64,000 bases of DNA from assembly GCA_034359265.1 (NCBI GenBank), contig CP136895.1, positions 55,384,001-55,448,000 on the forward strand, written 5' to 3'. The position numbers and the translations under genes are program-made. A model generated the notes under the pieces. It ran no database searches, had not been told where the DNA came from, and worked only from the letters and a program-made list of their open reading frames with translations. Numbering within the stretch: the first letter of the stretch is position 1; each line of letters begins with the position of its first letter. This document shows positions 10,752 through 21,720 of this stretch, one piece after another. Source of the DNA: Canna indica (taxonomy: Eukaryota; Streptophyta; Magnoliopsida; Zingiberales; Cannaceae).

Positions 10752-11713
10752 TTATTCACAGATAGAGTCACTGAAGATTCTCAACTGTTGACTGTTATCT
10801 TCGGTGCTTTGGTGGCAGCTACATGCTTGATCACTACCTCGGAGACCGAGATGGCAACACAAACAAATGGCTTGAGAGCAAGAACTGGTCGTCGAAGCTG
10901 CCGCACTCGTGGCTTCTTCCGAAGCTTGGCAAGGGAGGCTTATGGAGAGATTGAGGTCGAGGCAAATGCTGCGGTCGTCGCCGTCTCTGCTGGCGCCGCC
11001 GCCGCCGCTGCTGTTATTGTTCTCTTCGCAGGATGTTGCTTCCATCGGCGGCGGAGCCTTTGTCGCCGCCATGACTTGCTGTTGCGGGGCTGTAGTGGCG
11101 CCGCCGATGCTGCTGATGGGGCGATGAGTCTGGGGATCGATGCCTCGGCTGATGAGCTTTCGCTTGATGTGCGTGTTCCAGTAGTTCTTGATCTCGTTGT
11201 CGGTCCTCCCGGGCAATCTCCCAGCGATCAGCGACCACCTGGTTCGTTAAACAACATCGGTCGTATAGAAGTAATAAGAATTAATTAATTTGTCTTTTTA
11301 CCCTCCAAGAGCAAGAGGGAAAGTTGATGTACTTGTTTCCAAGCAAGCCATGAAGCTTGATGATGAGCTCGTCTTCCTCCTCCGTGAAGTTGCCGCGCTT
11401 GAGATCTGGCCGGAGGTAGTTTATCCACCTGAGCCTGCAGCTCTTCCCACACCGAAATAAACCTACATGTTTACAGTTTGAGACCCATTCTATTTTTCGA
11501 TATGAAATTAATTAAGAACATTATATTCTCTATATATATGTGCTAATTAATTACTTAGTCGAAGAAAAGATCAGGATCACCTGCAGCTTTGGGGAGTGAT
11601 CTCCAGCAACCTTCACCATGAGCCCTGATGTAAGAGATCAGCTTCTGGTCTTCCTCCTTCGTCCAGGCTCCCTTGTTGGTGTGAGCCTTCTCACAACACG
11701 GAGACCTGCCCAT
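10752..11713 (-). CDS. MYB4-like: R2R3-MYB transcription factor, subgroup 4 (MYB4-like repressor)
   Basis: Three exons: 11713-11581 (133 bp), 11462-11333 (130 bp) and 11238-10752 (487 bp), the first two with the standard R2R3-MYB lengths; both introns (118 and 94 bp) are GT-AG. The 249-residue product starts [17 protein letters not shown], has R2 (about 14-61) and R3 (about 67-112) with the bHLH-contact signature [13 protein letters not shown], then [14 protein letters not shown] (116-129, C1 motif), an EAR repression motif [10 protein letters not shown] (181-190) and a Cys-rich CX1-2C...CXC motif (213-229). Subgroup 4 MYBs (AtMYB4, AmMYB308, ZmMYB31 and ZmMYB42 type) are nuclear repressors of phenylpropanoid/lignin or flavonoid genes; that role is inferred. 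Odd point: GLFRCGKSC in place of the usual GLLRCGKSC. It is the only intact host gene here and is surrounded by TEs. Confidence 0.93.
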
Positions 11714-11776
11714 CCTTCACTCTTTGTTGGTCTGCTAGCTGCTTGAGATGAGAGAAGAGAAGTTAGGAAATTATCT

Positions 11777-11795
11777 AGAGAGAGAGAAAGAGAGA
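11777..11795 (-). repeat. GA/CT microsatellite in MYB 5' leader
   Basis: A run of AGAGAGAGAAAGAGAGA (CT-rich on the coding strand) lies between the TATA box and the MYB start codon. Such CT-rich leaders are common in plant genes. Confidence 0.6.
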
Positions 11796-11802
11796 TTTAT
11801 AA
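11796..11802 (-). promoter_or_regulatory. TATA box of the MYB gene
   Basis: CTTATAAAT on the minus strand, 83 bp upstream of the ATG, with a CT-rich leader after it. Expected transcription start is about 11765-11772. Confidence 0.65.
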
Positions 11803-11825
11803 GGGAGTGAGGAAGTTGTTGACCG

Positions 11826-11832
11826 GGTTGGT
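11826..11832 (-). promoter_or_regulatory. AC-type MYB-binding element near the MYB promoter
   Basis: Minus strand CCCACCAACCCGG contains ACCAACC, the AC-II/P-box core bound by R2R3-MYBs of the phenylpropanoid pathway. It is about 25 bp upstream of the TATA box. A TTGACC W-box core on the plus strand (about 11819-11824) lies next to it. Autoregulation is an inference. Confidence 0.5.
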
Positions 11833-11839
11833 GGGAGGA

Positions 11840-12540
11840 GTGAGCAGGCGAATGGTTGCGAAAGCCGGGCGTTGGATTTGTTAATTAGGTAGGTCTACTT
11901 TTACGTGAGGGTTTCCTGTTCTATTAATGCTAGCTGCTCATTTCTTTTATTACAATCTTCACATTTAAATTAATCTAAATGCAAATTTATTTCTCTTGCT
12001 CCATCCTTTAAGGATTAAAAAAGTAAAAGGATTCTAGAAAGAGAATCTAGATAAATAATTAAAGAACCTCTCAATTTGGTGAGCAACCCATCTTCTTTCT
12101 TCTTCTCCTTCTATCGTATATTTGTGGAACAAATTTGCCCTTTTTTTTTTACCAACCATGTACTATAATCATGTAATTAAGTTATGGAGGTACTGTATCA
12201 GCCCACATACATGTACTTGCCTTGTGTATAAATGTTTATTGATGATAATTAATTTTAGAAAACACACATTGCTGAGTTAAGCTGATCAGATGTGTAATTG
12301 GATTACAACTTCGAACTTAGCCTCTTTTTTGCATCAGATCCACGTTTACAACACACGACACGCTTTGTTTTAATTTATATAGATATATATAAATAGGTTG
12401 ATATAAAATAAACCATGTAGCCAATTGTATAAATATATCATACAGACAGTGATAGTTAATTGTTTAACCTTCAGTTAGTACAAAACCTAAACAACTGTAT
12501 GCAGTAGGTGTACATATATTTTCGGAGCTATTAGTGGCTA
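11840..12540. other. Upstream region of the MYB gene
   Basis: AT-rich upstream DNA with no ORF, terminal repeat or RNA gene that I can support. It presumably holds MYB regulatory sequence. Confidence 0.5.
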
Positions 12541-13203
12541 AATGGAACATCAGCAGATCAGGAATCCAACTCCAGCAGTTGGTGCGTACTTGATGTCATT
12601 GAATGCACATCTGAAGCAGGGAGCACCGATACAGTCTTCCGCATATGTAGATATCTATCCATTTGTACAATCTGACGGCCTGTTGGAGCAGACAAGTTAT
12701 TTGGGCACATGTGAGTGAAGAGAGAGAGGAGAGACCTCAAATGAAACCCTGTCTCAGCAAACATGTCGAGCTCGAGAACCGATGCAAGTCTACAAGATGG
12801 AAAAGATGGCAGCTTTTAGTTCTGAGTCAAGTGGTGCATTAATTGCATCGTAAGCTTGAAGGGGAAGTGCACCAAATGCCTCTCGAGACTTCATTCACCG
12901 CCTGGTTTTGAACTCTCCTTAACTCCTTCACCTACCTCGCTGTGCGGCTTGTGCGCATGAAACAAGCAAGTGTGGCAGTATGAGGAAGCTCTACCTACCC
13001 CCAACCATGTGGTCTACTGTCTTCCACTCTTCCCCAATGACCTCAACTTGCAAGTACCTCATTGTCTTAATTATGACAGTGAAGCTTAATATTGGGGGTT
13101 GGAAAGTTTCTAGAGAGAGAGTGGGAGGGGGGGTGTAGGGTTTGGTTAATTGGTTTGGTTAGTTTGTGACTTGGGTGTTGGAGATCTAGTGATAGCTTAT
13201 ATA
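12541..13203 (-). other. Possible small transcription unit or decayed gene
   Basis: This block has balanced base composition, unlike its AT-rich surroundings. On the minus strand a TATATAA box (13197-13203) precedes a CT-rich leader and an ATG at 13062. From it MRYLQVEVIGEEWKTVDHMV runs to a stop at 12991, close to possible splice donors (GGGGGTAGGTAG). Further down are short readable pieces: a 34-codon ORF near 12800-12905 containing EAFGALPLQAYDAIN, and a 68-residue ORF at 12558-12764 (minus) containing GRQIVQMDRYLHM. I do not recognise any family. It could be a small spliced gene, a non-coding RNA or a pseudogene. Confidence 0.3.
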
Positions 13204-13325
13204 GGAGTGCCTGCAATTAAAGACAATTATGATGTCTTCGGTGTCACTGTAAAATGTTTGGTGGCTGGTTAATTCACTATTTAATTAGGGCATCAATCAA
13301 GTTTTTTTTATCTCCTATTAATTTA

Positions 13326-14344
13326 TAGGCAATTTTTCAGATTCAGGTTTTGGGAAAAAAAAAATTTCAAAATCGAATTTGAAGGTGAGGAATTCTCAAA
13401 ATCGAAATTGAGTGAATCGAATACTCATTTTAGAAACTTTGGTCAAAAATTAAAAAAAAAATATTAAAAAATAATTTAAATTTATAAAATATTTTCTATG
13501 ATAAAAATAAAATATTAGAGAATAAAAAATATATTTTTCAAACTCTCTAATGTATTAAAAACTTTTGCACAAAGTCTATAAATTAAAATTAAAATTAAAA
13601 ATTATGAAATATTTTTCTAGACCATAATACCTCTTTTGTATCATTAAAAAATTATTTTATGAATTCAAATATTTTTTTTTAAAATTATTAAGCTATTATA
13701 GACTTTGCACAAAAATCTCTAATGAGTTGGAGACTTTTGTTTATAATAATTTTATAATTATTAAAAATAAATTTTAATTTATAAAAAAATATATGTGATA
13801 TAAAAGATGTGCTAGAGTTTATCAAAATATTTTGGACAAAAAATATTTTCCTATTTTTAATTAAAACTTAGTTTTATAGACTTTGGACAAAAGTCTCTAA
13901 TGGATTAGAGACTTAGAGACTTTTGCCCAAAGTCTATAATAGTTTTATAATTAAAAAAAATTAATTAATAAAATATTTTTTTTAAATATAAAAGATGTGT
14001 TGTGGTTCAAAAAAATATTTTCCACCAAAAATATTTCATAATTTTTAATTTAAACTTAGATTTATAAACTTTATCCAAAACTCTCTAACGATTTAGAGAG
14101 TTTGAAAATATATTTTTTTTAGACTCTAACGCCTTATTTTTATTATAAATATTTTTTTATAAATTAAAATTATTTTTTAAATATTTTTTAAAAATTTTTA
14201 ACCAAAGTCTTTAACTGGTTAGAGACATTGGCCAGGGGTAAAATGGGTATCCGATCTACTAAATTCCGATTTTGAGAATTCCCCATCTTCAAATTCGATT
14301 TTGAGAATTTATCCTTCCCAAAATCCAAATCTGCAAAATTGCTG
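13326..14344. mobile_element. Non-autonomous element with about 90-bp inverted ends (hAT-like)
   Basis: Left end TAGGCAATTTTTCAG and complemented right end CAGCAATTTTGCAG extend into about 90-bp imperfect inverted repeats (CTCAAAATCGAA, GGAATTCTCAAAATCG). The 8-bp TTAATTTA is on both flanks (13318-13325 and 14345-14352). The inside is AT-rich with several GACTTTTGCACAAAGTCT-type short inverted repeats. No coding sequence. Confidence 0.7.
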
Positions 14345-14439
14345 TTAATTTATTATATATATAATGGGTCAATTAAAAAATAGCGCCTAGTTTAATTTTT
14401 ATCAATTTTTGTATGTAAAATATAGCTGGCAACAATTAT

Positions 14440-14906
14440 TAGGGGCGGCAAAAATGGGCACGTACGTACGACACGGTAGAACGGCACGATAACTGCGGGC
14501 CAAGTAGAAAAATTGAGCCCGATAGGCTTATCGGGGGCAGGCCGATGTGGCATGATAACATTACAGGCTGACACGGGCTGACTCTTATTGTGCAAGGCTG
14601 GCCCATTTGGCCCACTAAGTATTAAAAAATAATGAATTAAATAATTCTGAAATCCTAATATTGTGTGTCTATTACCAAAAAAAATTGGTTTGGTTTGGTC
14701 TGATGTTAAATACTGATGTTAAGTAGAATTCTGTAAAATTATGTAAAAAAACACAATTATGTAAAATTATACGGACTCGCGGGTCGTGCTGGGCTGCCAA
14801 TTTTTGGACCACAGAGTTAGCGCCCTGGCCCGGCCCGACACGTTACCTTATCGTGTCGAGCCGGCTCAGCCCGCTAACTGCAGGCTGACTCATCTTGCCA
14901 CCCCTA
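14440..14906. mobile_element. hAT MITE
   Basis: Termini TAGGGGCGGCAA and TTGCCACCCCTA form inverted repeats, flanked by the exact 8-bp duplication ACAATTAT (14432-14439 and 14907-14914). 467 bp, no transposase. The short minus ORF at 14392-14595 crosses the boundary and is not a gene. Confidence 0.88.
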
Positions 14907-15050
14907 ACAATTATGACCAATAATTAATATTTTGTTTCATATGATAAATGAGGATAGGATAATGGATGAATTTATATTCATTATTTGTTTACTGCATGGA
15001 TTAAATGAAAATACTATTAGAAGGATATAAAGTTAATAAGCTTAATTATA

Positions 15051-15560
15051 TTTTTGGTCCTCGAAAATATCATATTTTTTCCGTTTGGTCCCTCATTTTT
15101 AAAAAAATTTTGTTTAATCCCTCAAAAACTATTTTCATTTTCGTTTGGTTCCTCCGTTAACTTTTATTGTTAAGTGCCAACATGGCAATGCTAACTTAGA
15201 TTAAAGACAGACTAAACGAAAAAAATAAGATATTTTAAGAGAGTAGATGAAAAAATATATATTTTAATAACATAAAGAAACACAATATACATTTTAATAA
15301 CCTAAAGTATAATAATATATAATTATGTTTTAGGTTACTAAAATATACATTTTTTTTCATTTAGTCCCTTAAAATATCTCATTTTTTCGTTTGGTCCCTC
15401 TTTAGTCCATGTCAGCATTCCATATTGACACTTAACATCAAAAGTTAACAGAGGGACTAAACAGAAATGAAAATAGTTTTTGAGGAACTAAACGGAAACT
15501 TTTTAAAAATGAGGGACTAAACGGGAAAAAAATGATATTTTAGATCGAGGACCAAAAACA
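15051..15560. mobile_element. Long fold-back MITE
   Basis: Two arms of about 180-200 bp are inverted copies beginning TTTTTGGTCCTCGAAAATAT and ending with the complement GAGGACCAAAAA; inside are repeated GGTCCCTC / GAGGGACTAAAC motifs. TAATTATA stands on both sides (15043-15050 and 15561-15568). Superfamily is uncertain (8-bp duplication suits hAT; a longer imperfect one would suit Mutator). No ORF. Confidence 0.75.
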
Positions 15561-16974
15561 TAATTATAATATTATCACTAGTAGAAAACTGCTCATCTAG
15601 GACGGCCATTGCGATCGCAATGGCGTCGCGGTAGACCTTCAGCGATCAGAAAGTTTCGTCGCTGAAACACGCGTCGCATAAATTTAGCGACCGCTAGACG
15701 ATCGTTGCATTAGCGACCGCTTCAGCGATAGTCCAAGGCGTCGCAGAAGTCGATCGCGGGACCAACTGCGACAAAACACTGCCGTCGCAAGACAATGAAA
15801 TTATGACCGCCTCAGTCGTCGCAAACCCATCGGTATTTATTTTGCGACTACTGATAACGACCAGAACGATACTCTTTCTGCGACGGAATGACGATCGCAG
15901 AACTGTCACAAATGGATATTTGGTTTTTTTTAAAAAATTAAAAATTAAAAATCCCTATTTATACATATATAAAAATTTCTTACCGAACAACGTAGCATCA
16001 AAATAAATTCCTATTTTTAGATCACAAACATAACAAAAGTGTATCCTCACTTGGCGAATACATAACTATACATCCATGCATGAAATTCCAAACGTGTATC
16101 AAAAGTGTTCAAACATATCATAACTATATCAAACAATTTCAAACGTATCATCAATGAAATTCCAAGTATATCAAAACTATACATCCAAAACAAAATCCTC
16201 ACTCGGCGGGAACCGGTAGCGACTGCGATGTGAGAGAATATGTCGGGAGTCACTACTAGAAATTGAGTCTTCAGCAACGGCTATCAGCAACGGTCGCTCA
16301 AGCCGTTGCTATTTGCAACGGCATTCTTACGGCCGCCCAAGCCGTTGCTGATAATTTTAATTATCAGCAACGATTTGCTAACGGACAAATGAGCCGTTGC
16401 TGATGATAACTTATCAGCAACGGCTTTCTAACAGGCGAGTGAGCCGTTGCTGATAATTTTATATAGGTTGCAGATCGCGCCTGCGCCTTCTTCCTCCTGC
16501 TGCTGCCGCCGCCTCCTTCTCCCGCCTCTCATCGCCGCTGTCGACGCCACCGAGCTGCCACTACCGACACTATCGTTCGTCCTCGACCGCCGATTTCAGG
16601 TATTCCTCGCCGCCCGGCCTTCTCTTCCCATTGCGGCCGATAGGAAATCCGACCGAAACCCTATTTTTAGGGTTTCGGCCGATGCCGGAGCTTGTACAAT
16701 GTCCGGACACAGTACTCCGGCGCCGAAAATCATAGTTTTAGATTTATTTATTTATTTATTTGTTAATTATTTATTTAATTAATTATTTAATTTGTTAGAT
16801 TAATTTTTAGGGTTTAGATTAATTTTTAGGATTTAGATTAATTTTTAGAGTTTATATTAATTTTTAGTTTAATTTAGTTAGATTAATATTTAATAATTGT
16901 AGGTTAATTATTTAAATTAATGAAAATGATGTAGATTAGTATTAATTAATTAGTTAAAATATAGTTAATTAGTC

Positions 16975-17100
16975 CAAAGTTGTCCTCAGTGGACTCGCGT
17001 CAAAATTGTCCACTTCGGACGCGCGCCGGAATAGTTCATTTTGGACTCCTGTCGGAATCGTCTAATTTGGACTCGTGTCAGAATTGTCCAATATGAACTC
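16975..17100 (+). repeat. Eroded 26-bp tandem repeat of CACTA-2
   Basis: Four to five degenerate copies of the CACTA-1 leader repeat (TTCGGACGCGCGCCGGAATA and variants). Confidence 0.65.
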
Positions 17101-17289
17101 AAACTTACTCGAAACATTTAGAAAATAATCATCCATCCGACGAGTTGATATGTTTCACGTACGCATCGACGAGTCGGATATGATTTAGCAAAACCTTAGA
17201 TCCATTCGGGGATTGTATGTTCGTGTAAAAGAAGTAGATGATCTTTCATACGACGTACAATTCTTGAATTGTCCCTGATTGGACAATTT

Positions 17290-17494
17290 GGGAATATAGT
17301 TATTTGTACTGCACTTACGTTTTTCTTTTAACCGTTAACTAATTATTCTAAATTTCGGTAGCATCTCTCTTGTTCTTCGATACACGCCCAGATGATATGC
17401 GTATTCGGAGAACTGTAGGGAGATGCTGCCGAAATTTAGAATGAAGTTAACGGTTAAAATAAGTCCTTAGTGCAATATAAATAACATAAATCCC
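17290..17494. repeat. Internal hairpin of CACTA-2
   Basis: Same two-armed structure as at 1762-1969 in CACTA-1, starting GGGAATATAG and ending AACATAAATCCC, with the same loop region (CCAGATGATATGCG). Confidence 0.8.
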
Positions 17495-17679
17495 GAATGG
17501 AATAGGACAATCTCACCTAAAGGCATTAACCAAAGAAATTGTCATTGATTGACAGAATCATATCGGCTGATCGAAGTTAGATGTACCGACATCTTGATCG
17601 TGGAGCTTTAACGAATGAGTTTCGATTACGCGTAACGTACTTCCTAAATTTTGCCTATTCGAATCGGAATTTCGTTAGC

Positions 17680-18121
17680 ATCGGTGATCAAATCCGATGT
17701 TTGTGCCGCATTTGTTTGAATGGATGATTTTTGGATCGAGAGACTGTCACTCTGCATCTATATAGCAAAGGATTTGCACCAAGATATTTTCTATGGACTT
17801 GTCATGGGGAGTCACGTGAAGCCGGGACGTCGAGTAATCTTGTTGTTCAGACATATGGTGAATCTTCCTCTGCTGGTGCTTCTTCATCTAGTCAATCTGT
17901 AGATCGTAGATGGTTTCTATCAAGAAGATGATCCTCCTACTGCAGATCGTATTATTCCAATACTCGAGGATGCAGACACAACGTCAATTCAATTAGAAGT
18001 TGAATATGCTGATGATGACGATCATGAAATTGAGGAAGCTGGAGATAAAGAAGATGAAGAAGAGGAAGAAGAGGAAGAAGAGGAAGAATTCGAAGACTAT
18101 TATTCAGATGATGAGAAATAA
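17680..18121 (+). pseudogene. Tnp2 transposase remnant with a 2.9-kb internal deletion
   Basis: The first part matches codons 1 to about 72 of the CACTA-1 transposase (start codon now ATC; HLYSKGFAPRYFLWTCHGE readable at about 17754). At about 17897 it jumps, with roughly 18 bp of unmatched filler (CTGTAGATCGTAGATGG), to the sequence equivalent to about 5295 of CACTA-1, near the C-terminus, then to the acidic tail and TAA. All catalytic motifs are missing. Confidence 0.88.
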
Positions 18122-18196
18122 TTGTAAAGTATATATTTTATTAAATATATATCTACTATTTATACAATAATCTAATTATATGTCTATTCGACAGAT

Positions 18197-19889
18197 ATGT
18201 CTGGTCGTGGTTATCGTCGCAGGAGAGCTTCGGAGTCTCCGATCAGTGAGACTCCAGCACTTACTCATGCTGCTGATCCTCCTGTTGTTGATCCTCATGC
18301 CGATGATACTGCCGAGGCTATTACATCCAAACACAGGCGGCCACGCGGGCCGAATAGGTGGCAGCCTCCACCAGCCACAGAGTCACGTAGAATTATTAGC
18401 GTGACCGGGGAGCGGTAATATATCATGAATTATGAATCATTATAAATTCATTATATCATAATATAATATTAAAATTTATTTTTGTTGTGCAGGTTCGAGC
18501 AAGAGGAAGTGCCGAGGAGCATTTCTTCTACTATTCAATGATACATGCACGGGGAATGTTCTACATGGTCTCACGTGCCTAGCAAGCACGTCGACATGTT
18601 ATGGCGCGAGTTTGAGGCACGTATTATTTTTTTTATACATGCATGATGATTAATATTGGTACTGATATTATTATTCTGCAGGTTCGCTATACATGGGCTG
18701 AGGACCAGTGGCCCTTCATTTACGCTGCTTGGGAGGCTATTTCCCGGGCAAGGTACAACGGGCAGCTGGGGCAGGCCCGGTCCCAGGCAATGGCACGAGC
18801 TGGGACTACTAACTTCGCGGAGATTCGAGGATATGGCCCCGATTGGATTACTCCGAATATATGGGACCAGCTCGTGGGAATATGGTCGACGGATCGATGG
18901 CAGGAGGTTTCTTGGAATGCGGCTAGAAATCGCATGTCGGGGGAGCAGCGCGTCACACCGGCGGCTCTATTGCATTTGCAGTGCACGCGAACCGTATGGT
19001 AAGTATACCTTATTTTTAATTATATATTTTATTTGTTACTATGTGTACTAATTAATGTATTATGTTTTGTAAATATAGACGACGGTGTCGGATGACGGGA
19101 CTGTCCAGCGACCCTCCCCGATGGCGGTGTTTGAGCGGACTCACCGTTGAGCACATGGGACGGGGAAGTACATCGACAACCGCGCTGCATACATTATGGT
19201 AACTATATATTTGTTTAAATTATTCATTATATATTTATAATTTAAGTTTTATGATAAATATTTAACAAAAAATCAAACTCGAGTAGGAGACATACATCCA
19301 GACGGTGATGCAGCGCGGGGGTACCCCCGAGGACTTTGACGCAGCATCGTGGGTCGAGGCCGCAGGTGGCTGGGACCATGGCCGCGTATATGGCTTCGCA
19401 GATAGTGGTCATGCGCGAGCCGTGCTAGAGCCACTTGGGGCACCGACCCCTCCGGTCACTGGTGAGCAGCCGTCCACCTCCAGATCCAGTTATGATCATA
19501 GTAGCAGAATAAGGACTCTAGAGGAGACGATTGCACGTCAGAGTCAGATGATGGCGGAGATGCATGCTATGCTACGCAACATGTCAAGTCATCCCGAAGC
19601 AGGCATCTCTTCGGCATCATCTCATCCATCGTCCTCGAGTCAGTCCACGCCGGTGTACACTCAAGCACTCCAGACCCCGCCAAATGATCCAGGCCATCCT
19701 CCATCGTCATCGCGAGATTTTTTTTATATTGACTTTGTTACTGAGATATTATACTTGTTTAATTTATTTTGTTTGGATATTGATACTTCAATTTTGCATT
19801 TGAATAGTTTTTATACTATTGTGGATAATTATAAATATAAATATAATTATTTTGATGTATATCTTGGTGTATTTGTGATGTGTGAATGA
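18197..19889 (+). pseudogene. Second ORF (TNPA-like) of CACTA-2, degenerate
   Basis: Exons equivalent to CACTA-1: 18197-18414, 18493-18616, 18682-18998, 19079-19198 and 19287-19889. Here the ATG is present (MSGRGYRRRRASESPISETP). Compared with CACTA-1 there is a TGA in exon 2 (CGA changed), a 1-bp deletion in exon 3, a TGA in exon 4 (again CGA changed), and the normal stop is changed to CGA so exon 5 reads on. It cannot encode a full protein. Intron 2 again starts GAG/GCACGT, supporting the GC-AG reading. Confidence 0.8.
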
Positions 19890-19991
19890 ATGTGTGTATG
19901 AGTGTATGGGTGTGTTAGTTATGTATTAGATAATGTATCAATGTATCAATGGAAATTTGAAATTTTAATTTTTTTCGTTTCCAGGTTCACA

Positions 19992-20335
19992 TCATCAGCA
20001 ACGGCTTTCCCACGGCCGTCCGTGGGAAAGCCGTTGCTAAAAGTTTATCGAAGGTCGTTGCTGATGACCTACAGCAACGGCTTAGCAACGGTCTTTTACT
20101 AACGGCGTTGCTACGGACTCACCAGCCGTTGCTATTAATGTTTTCAGCAACGGCTCCATGTCCGTGGCAAAACCGTTGCTGATAATATTATTAGCAACGG
20201 CCCGAGCGGCCGTTGCTAAGTTATCAACAACGTGCTTTTCTGCCACGGCTCCGTTGCAACGGGTAGGGTCGTTGCAAGCCGTTGCTGATGGTTTTCAGCA
20301 ACGGCCCAGCAACGGCTAGAGCCATTGCTGATGCC
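19992..20335 (+). repeat. 3' subterminal repeats of CACTA-2
   Basis: GCAACGGC / GCCGTTGC units including a hairpin near 19998-20036, matching the CACTA-1 3' end in arrangement. Confidence 0.8.
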
Positions 20336-21174
20336 CATTTTTTCAGTAGTGAGTGCATCACTCAGCATCGACGAAGATGATGGCTCCGATGTAGATGTCG
20401 TCGCAACGAATGACGGGAAGGCTGGAGCACCAGACATGGATGATACCTGTCCTAGGTACTGCATCACATGCGCTATCTGTTGTCGTAGTGATGCCAACTT
20501 TATCTCCATTGCAGTGAATCTATCTGATGACGCAGATGATGTGGATGGAATAGTAGTGGAGGAGGTGGTCGCAGATGACCCCGACCCTTGCACCGTGCGG
20601 CTACAACAACACCTGTGCATGGGTCGTTGTGCCTATGCCATCAACACGATTGTGGTCGATCTCCACCACCTGCATCCATGCATGGGCATCGAGATGATGA
20701 TTCGTAGGATTTCCAATCCATCACGTTGGCTCACCATCTCAGTATACGTGGACTTCAAAATAAATTTAATTTAATTAATTAAGTAGTTAAACTAGATATA
20801 TAATATTAAAAGAACATTTAATTAAATATTTACTTACCAGTACCGTCTTTGGAATGACATTGAAACATGATATTAAAAATTGAAACATAACTAATTAACA
20901 TTAAACATGAAACATTAAATATTAGTTGTTAACATTAAACATGATATCATAACTAATTAATTAACTTACCTCGATGAAGAATGAGGCTATGGTCGACAAG
21001 GCGGTGACGACGTTCGACGGTGCTCGAACACCATTGAAATAAATTAAACATAAATTAATTATAATTTTACAATATTATATTATATTATATTATATTAAAT
21101 ATATTATAACATATTATAATATATAATTATAATGTATTATTTTTATTATATATTAATAAAATTAAAATTAAAAA

Positions 21175-21436
21175 AATGTTGGGGTGGCCGCCAGCCCTAG
21201 TCGGCCCCCGACATATTCTAGCGGGACGGCGATTGTCGCCCCCGACGGCAAAACGCCGCGTGAGAGGGTCGCACCTCTCGCACGACATATACTAAATCGA
21301 GGGCCACTGTCGACGGCCCTACCACCTGCTACGAATCCGCGACAGGTGGAAGGGAGGGCCAGACGGTGCTCTTCTTCTCCGTCGCCGACTGAAACCCTAG
21401 CCAACGATGGCTAGGGTTCTGACCGCCCGATATGTA

Positions 21437-21469
<33 letters not shown>

Positions 21470-21470
21470 T
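21175..21470 (-). other. CpG-rich leader of CACTA-C and TG microsatellite
   Basis: A GC-rich block (about 21175-21420, with GAAACCCTAGCC as in other CACTA leaders) is followed by a (TG)n run at about 21437-21469. It sits where the promoter/leader of CACTA-C would be. Short ORFs on both strands are not recognised and are probably not genes. Confidence 0.5.
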
Positions 21471-21720
21471 CGGCCCTTTAGGCAATGACAACTAGGGTTG
21501 CGACCGTATATATATATATAGGCACGATCAAGATAAAAAATGACTTACTAGCGACATTGCGATGGCTAGCGGCAGTTGCAAAACATCGATCACCCAGCGG
21601 TCGCCGCTCCGTCGTAGACTTCTTTATTCTTCAATGATTGTACCGGCGGTCGTCGTGTCGTCGCATCTGCGACCATTGTATCGGCCGTTGCAGATAGTCA
21701 TAGCAAATTGCAGAATTTCT

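Larger units (their letters stand above)
16251..20351 (+). mobile_element. CACTA-2, internally deleted relative of CACTA-1
   Basis: Starts CACTACTAGAAATTGAG, ends TTTTTTCAGTAGTG, flanked by the duplication AGT (16248-16250 and 20352-20354). It has the same order of parts as CACTA-1: subterminal repeats, TATA (16457-16467), leader, tandem repeat, hairpin, second ORF and 3' repeats. The middle of the transposase is gone. At 4101 bp it is a typical non-autonomous deletion derivative that keeps both ends. Confidence 0.95.
16199..20620 (-). pseudogene. Second ORF of CACTA-C, interrupted by CACTA-2
   Basis: Read on the minus strand, 20620-20355 gives a Ser/Thr-rich region with a short helix (MEIKLASLRQQIAHVMQYLG) like the coiled coil of the second ORF of CACTA-1. 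Joining across the CACTA-2 insertion and one AGT copy, the frame continues as DALPTYSLTSQSLPVPAE and stops at 16199-16201. The insertion is therefore in the last exon. Upstream, minus-strand text around 20640-20760 (about STYTEMVSQRDG) suggests an earlier exon, but a stop intervenes. Confidence 0.65.
15576..21720 (-). mobile_element. CACTA-C, minus strand, split by CACTA-2
   Basis: The element's 3' terminus is CACTAGTAGAAAACTGC at 15576, followed by subterminal GCGAC / GTCGC motifs to about 15900. After the inserted CACTA-2 the remainder continues with second-ORF coding sequence, AT-rich DNA, a CpG-rich leader (about 21175-21420) and further GCGAC-type repeats (21541-21710). No matching TAGTG end was found near 21720, so the 5' terminus is lost or eroded. 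No Tnp2 domain is present, so it is non-autonomous. Confidence 0.75.

Noticed and set aside
10671..11288. 205-residue plus-strand ORF over the MYB gene
   Set aside because: It is the antisense shadow of MYB exon 3, whose frame is supported by canonical exons and conserved motifs.
20216..20620. Minus ORF taken as one gene
   Set aside because: It crosses the CACTA-2 boundary at 20351; only 20355-20620 belongs to CACTA-C coding sequence.
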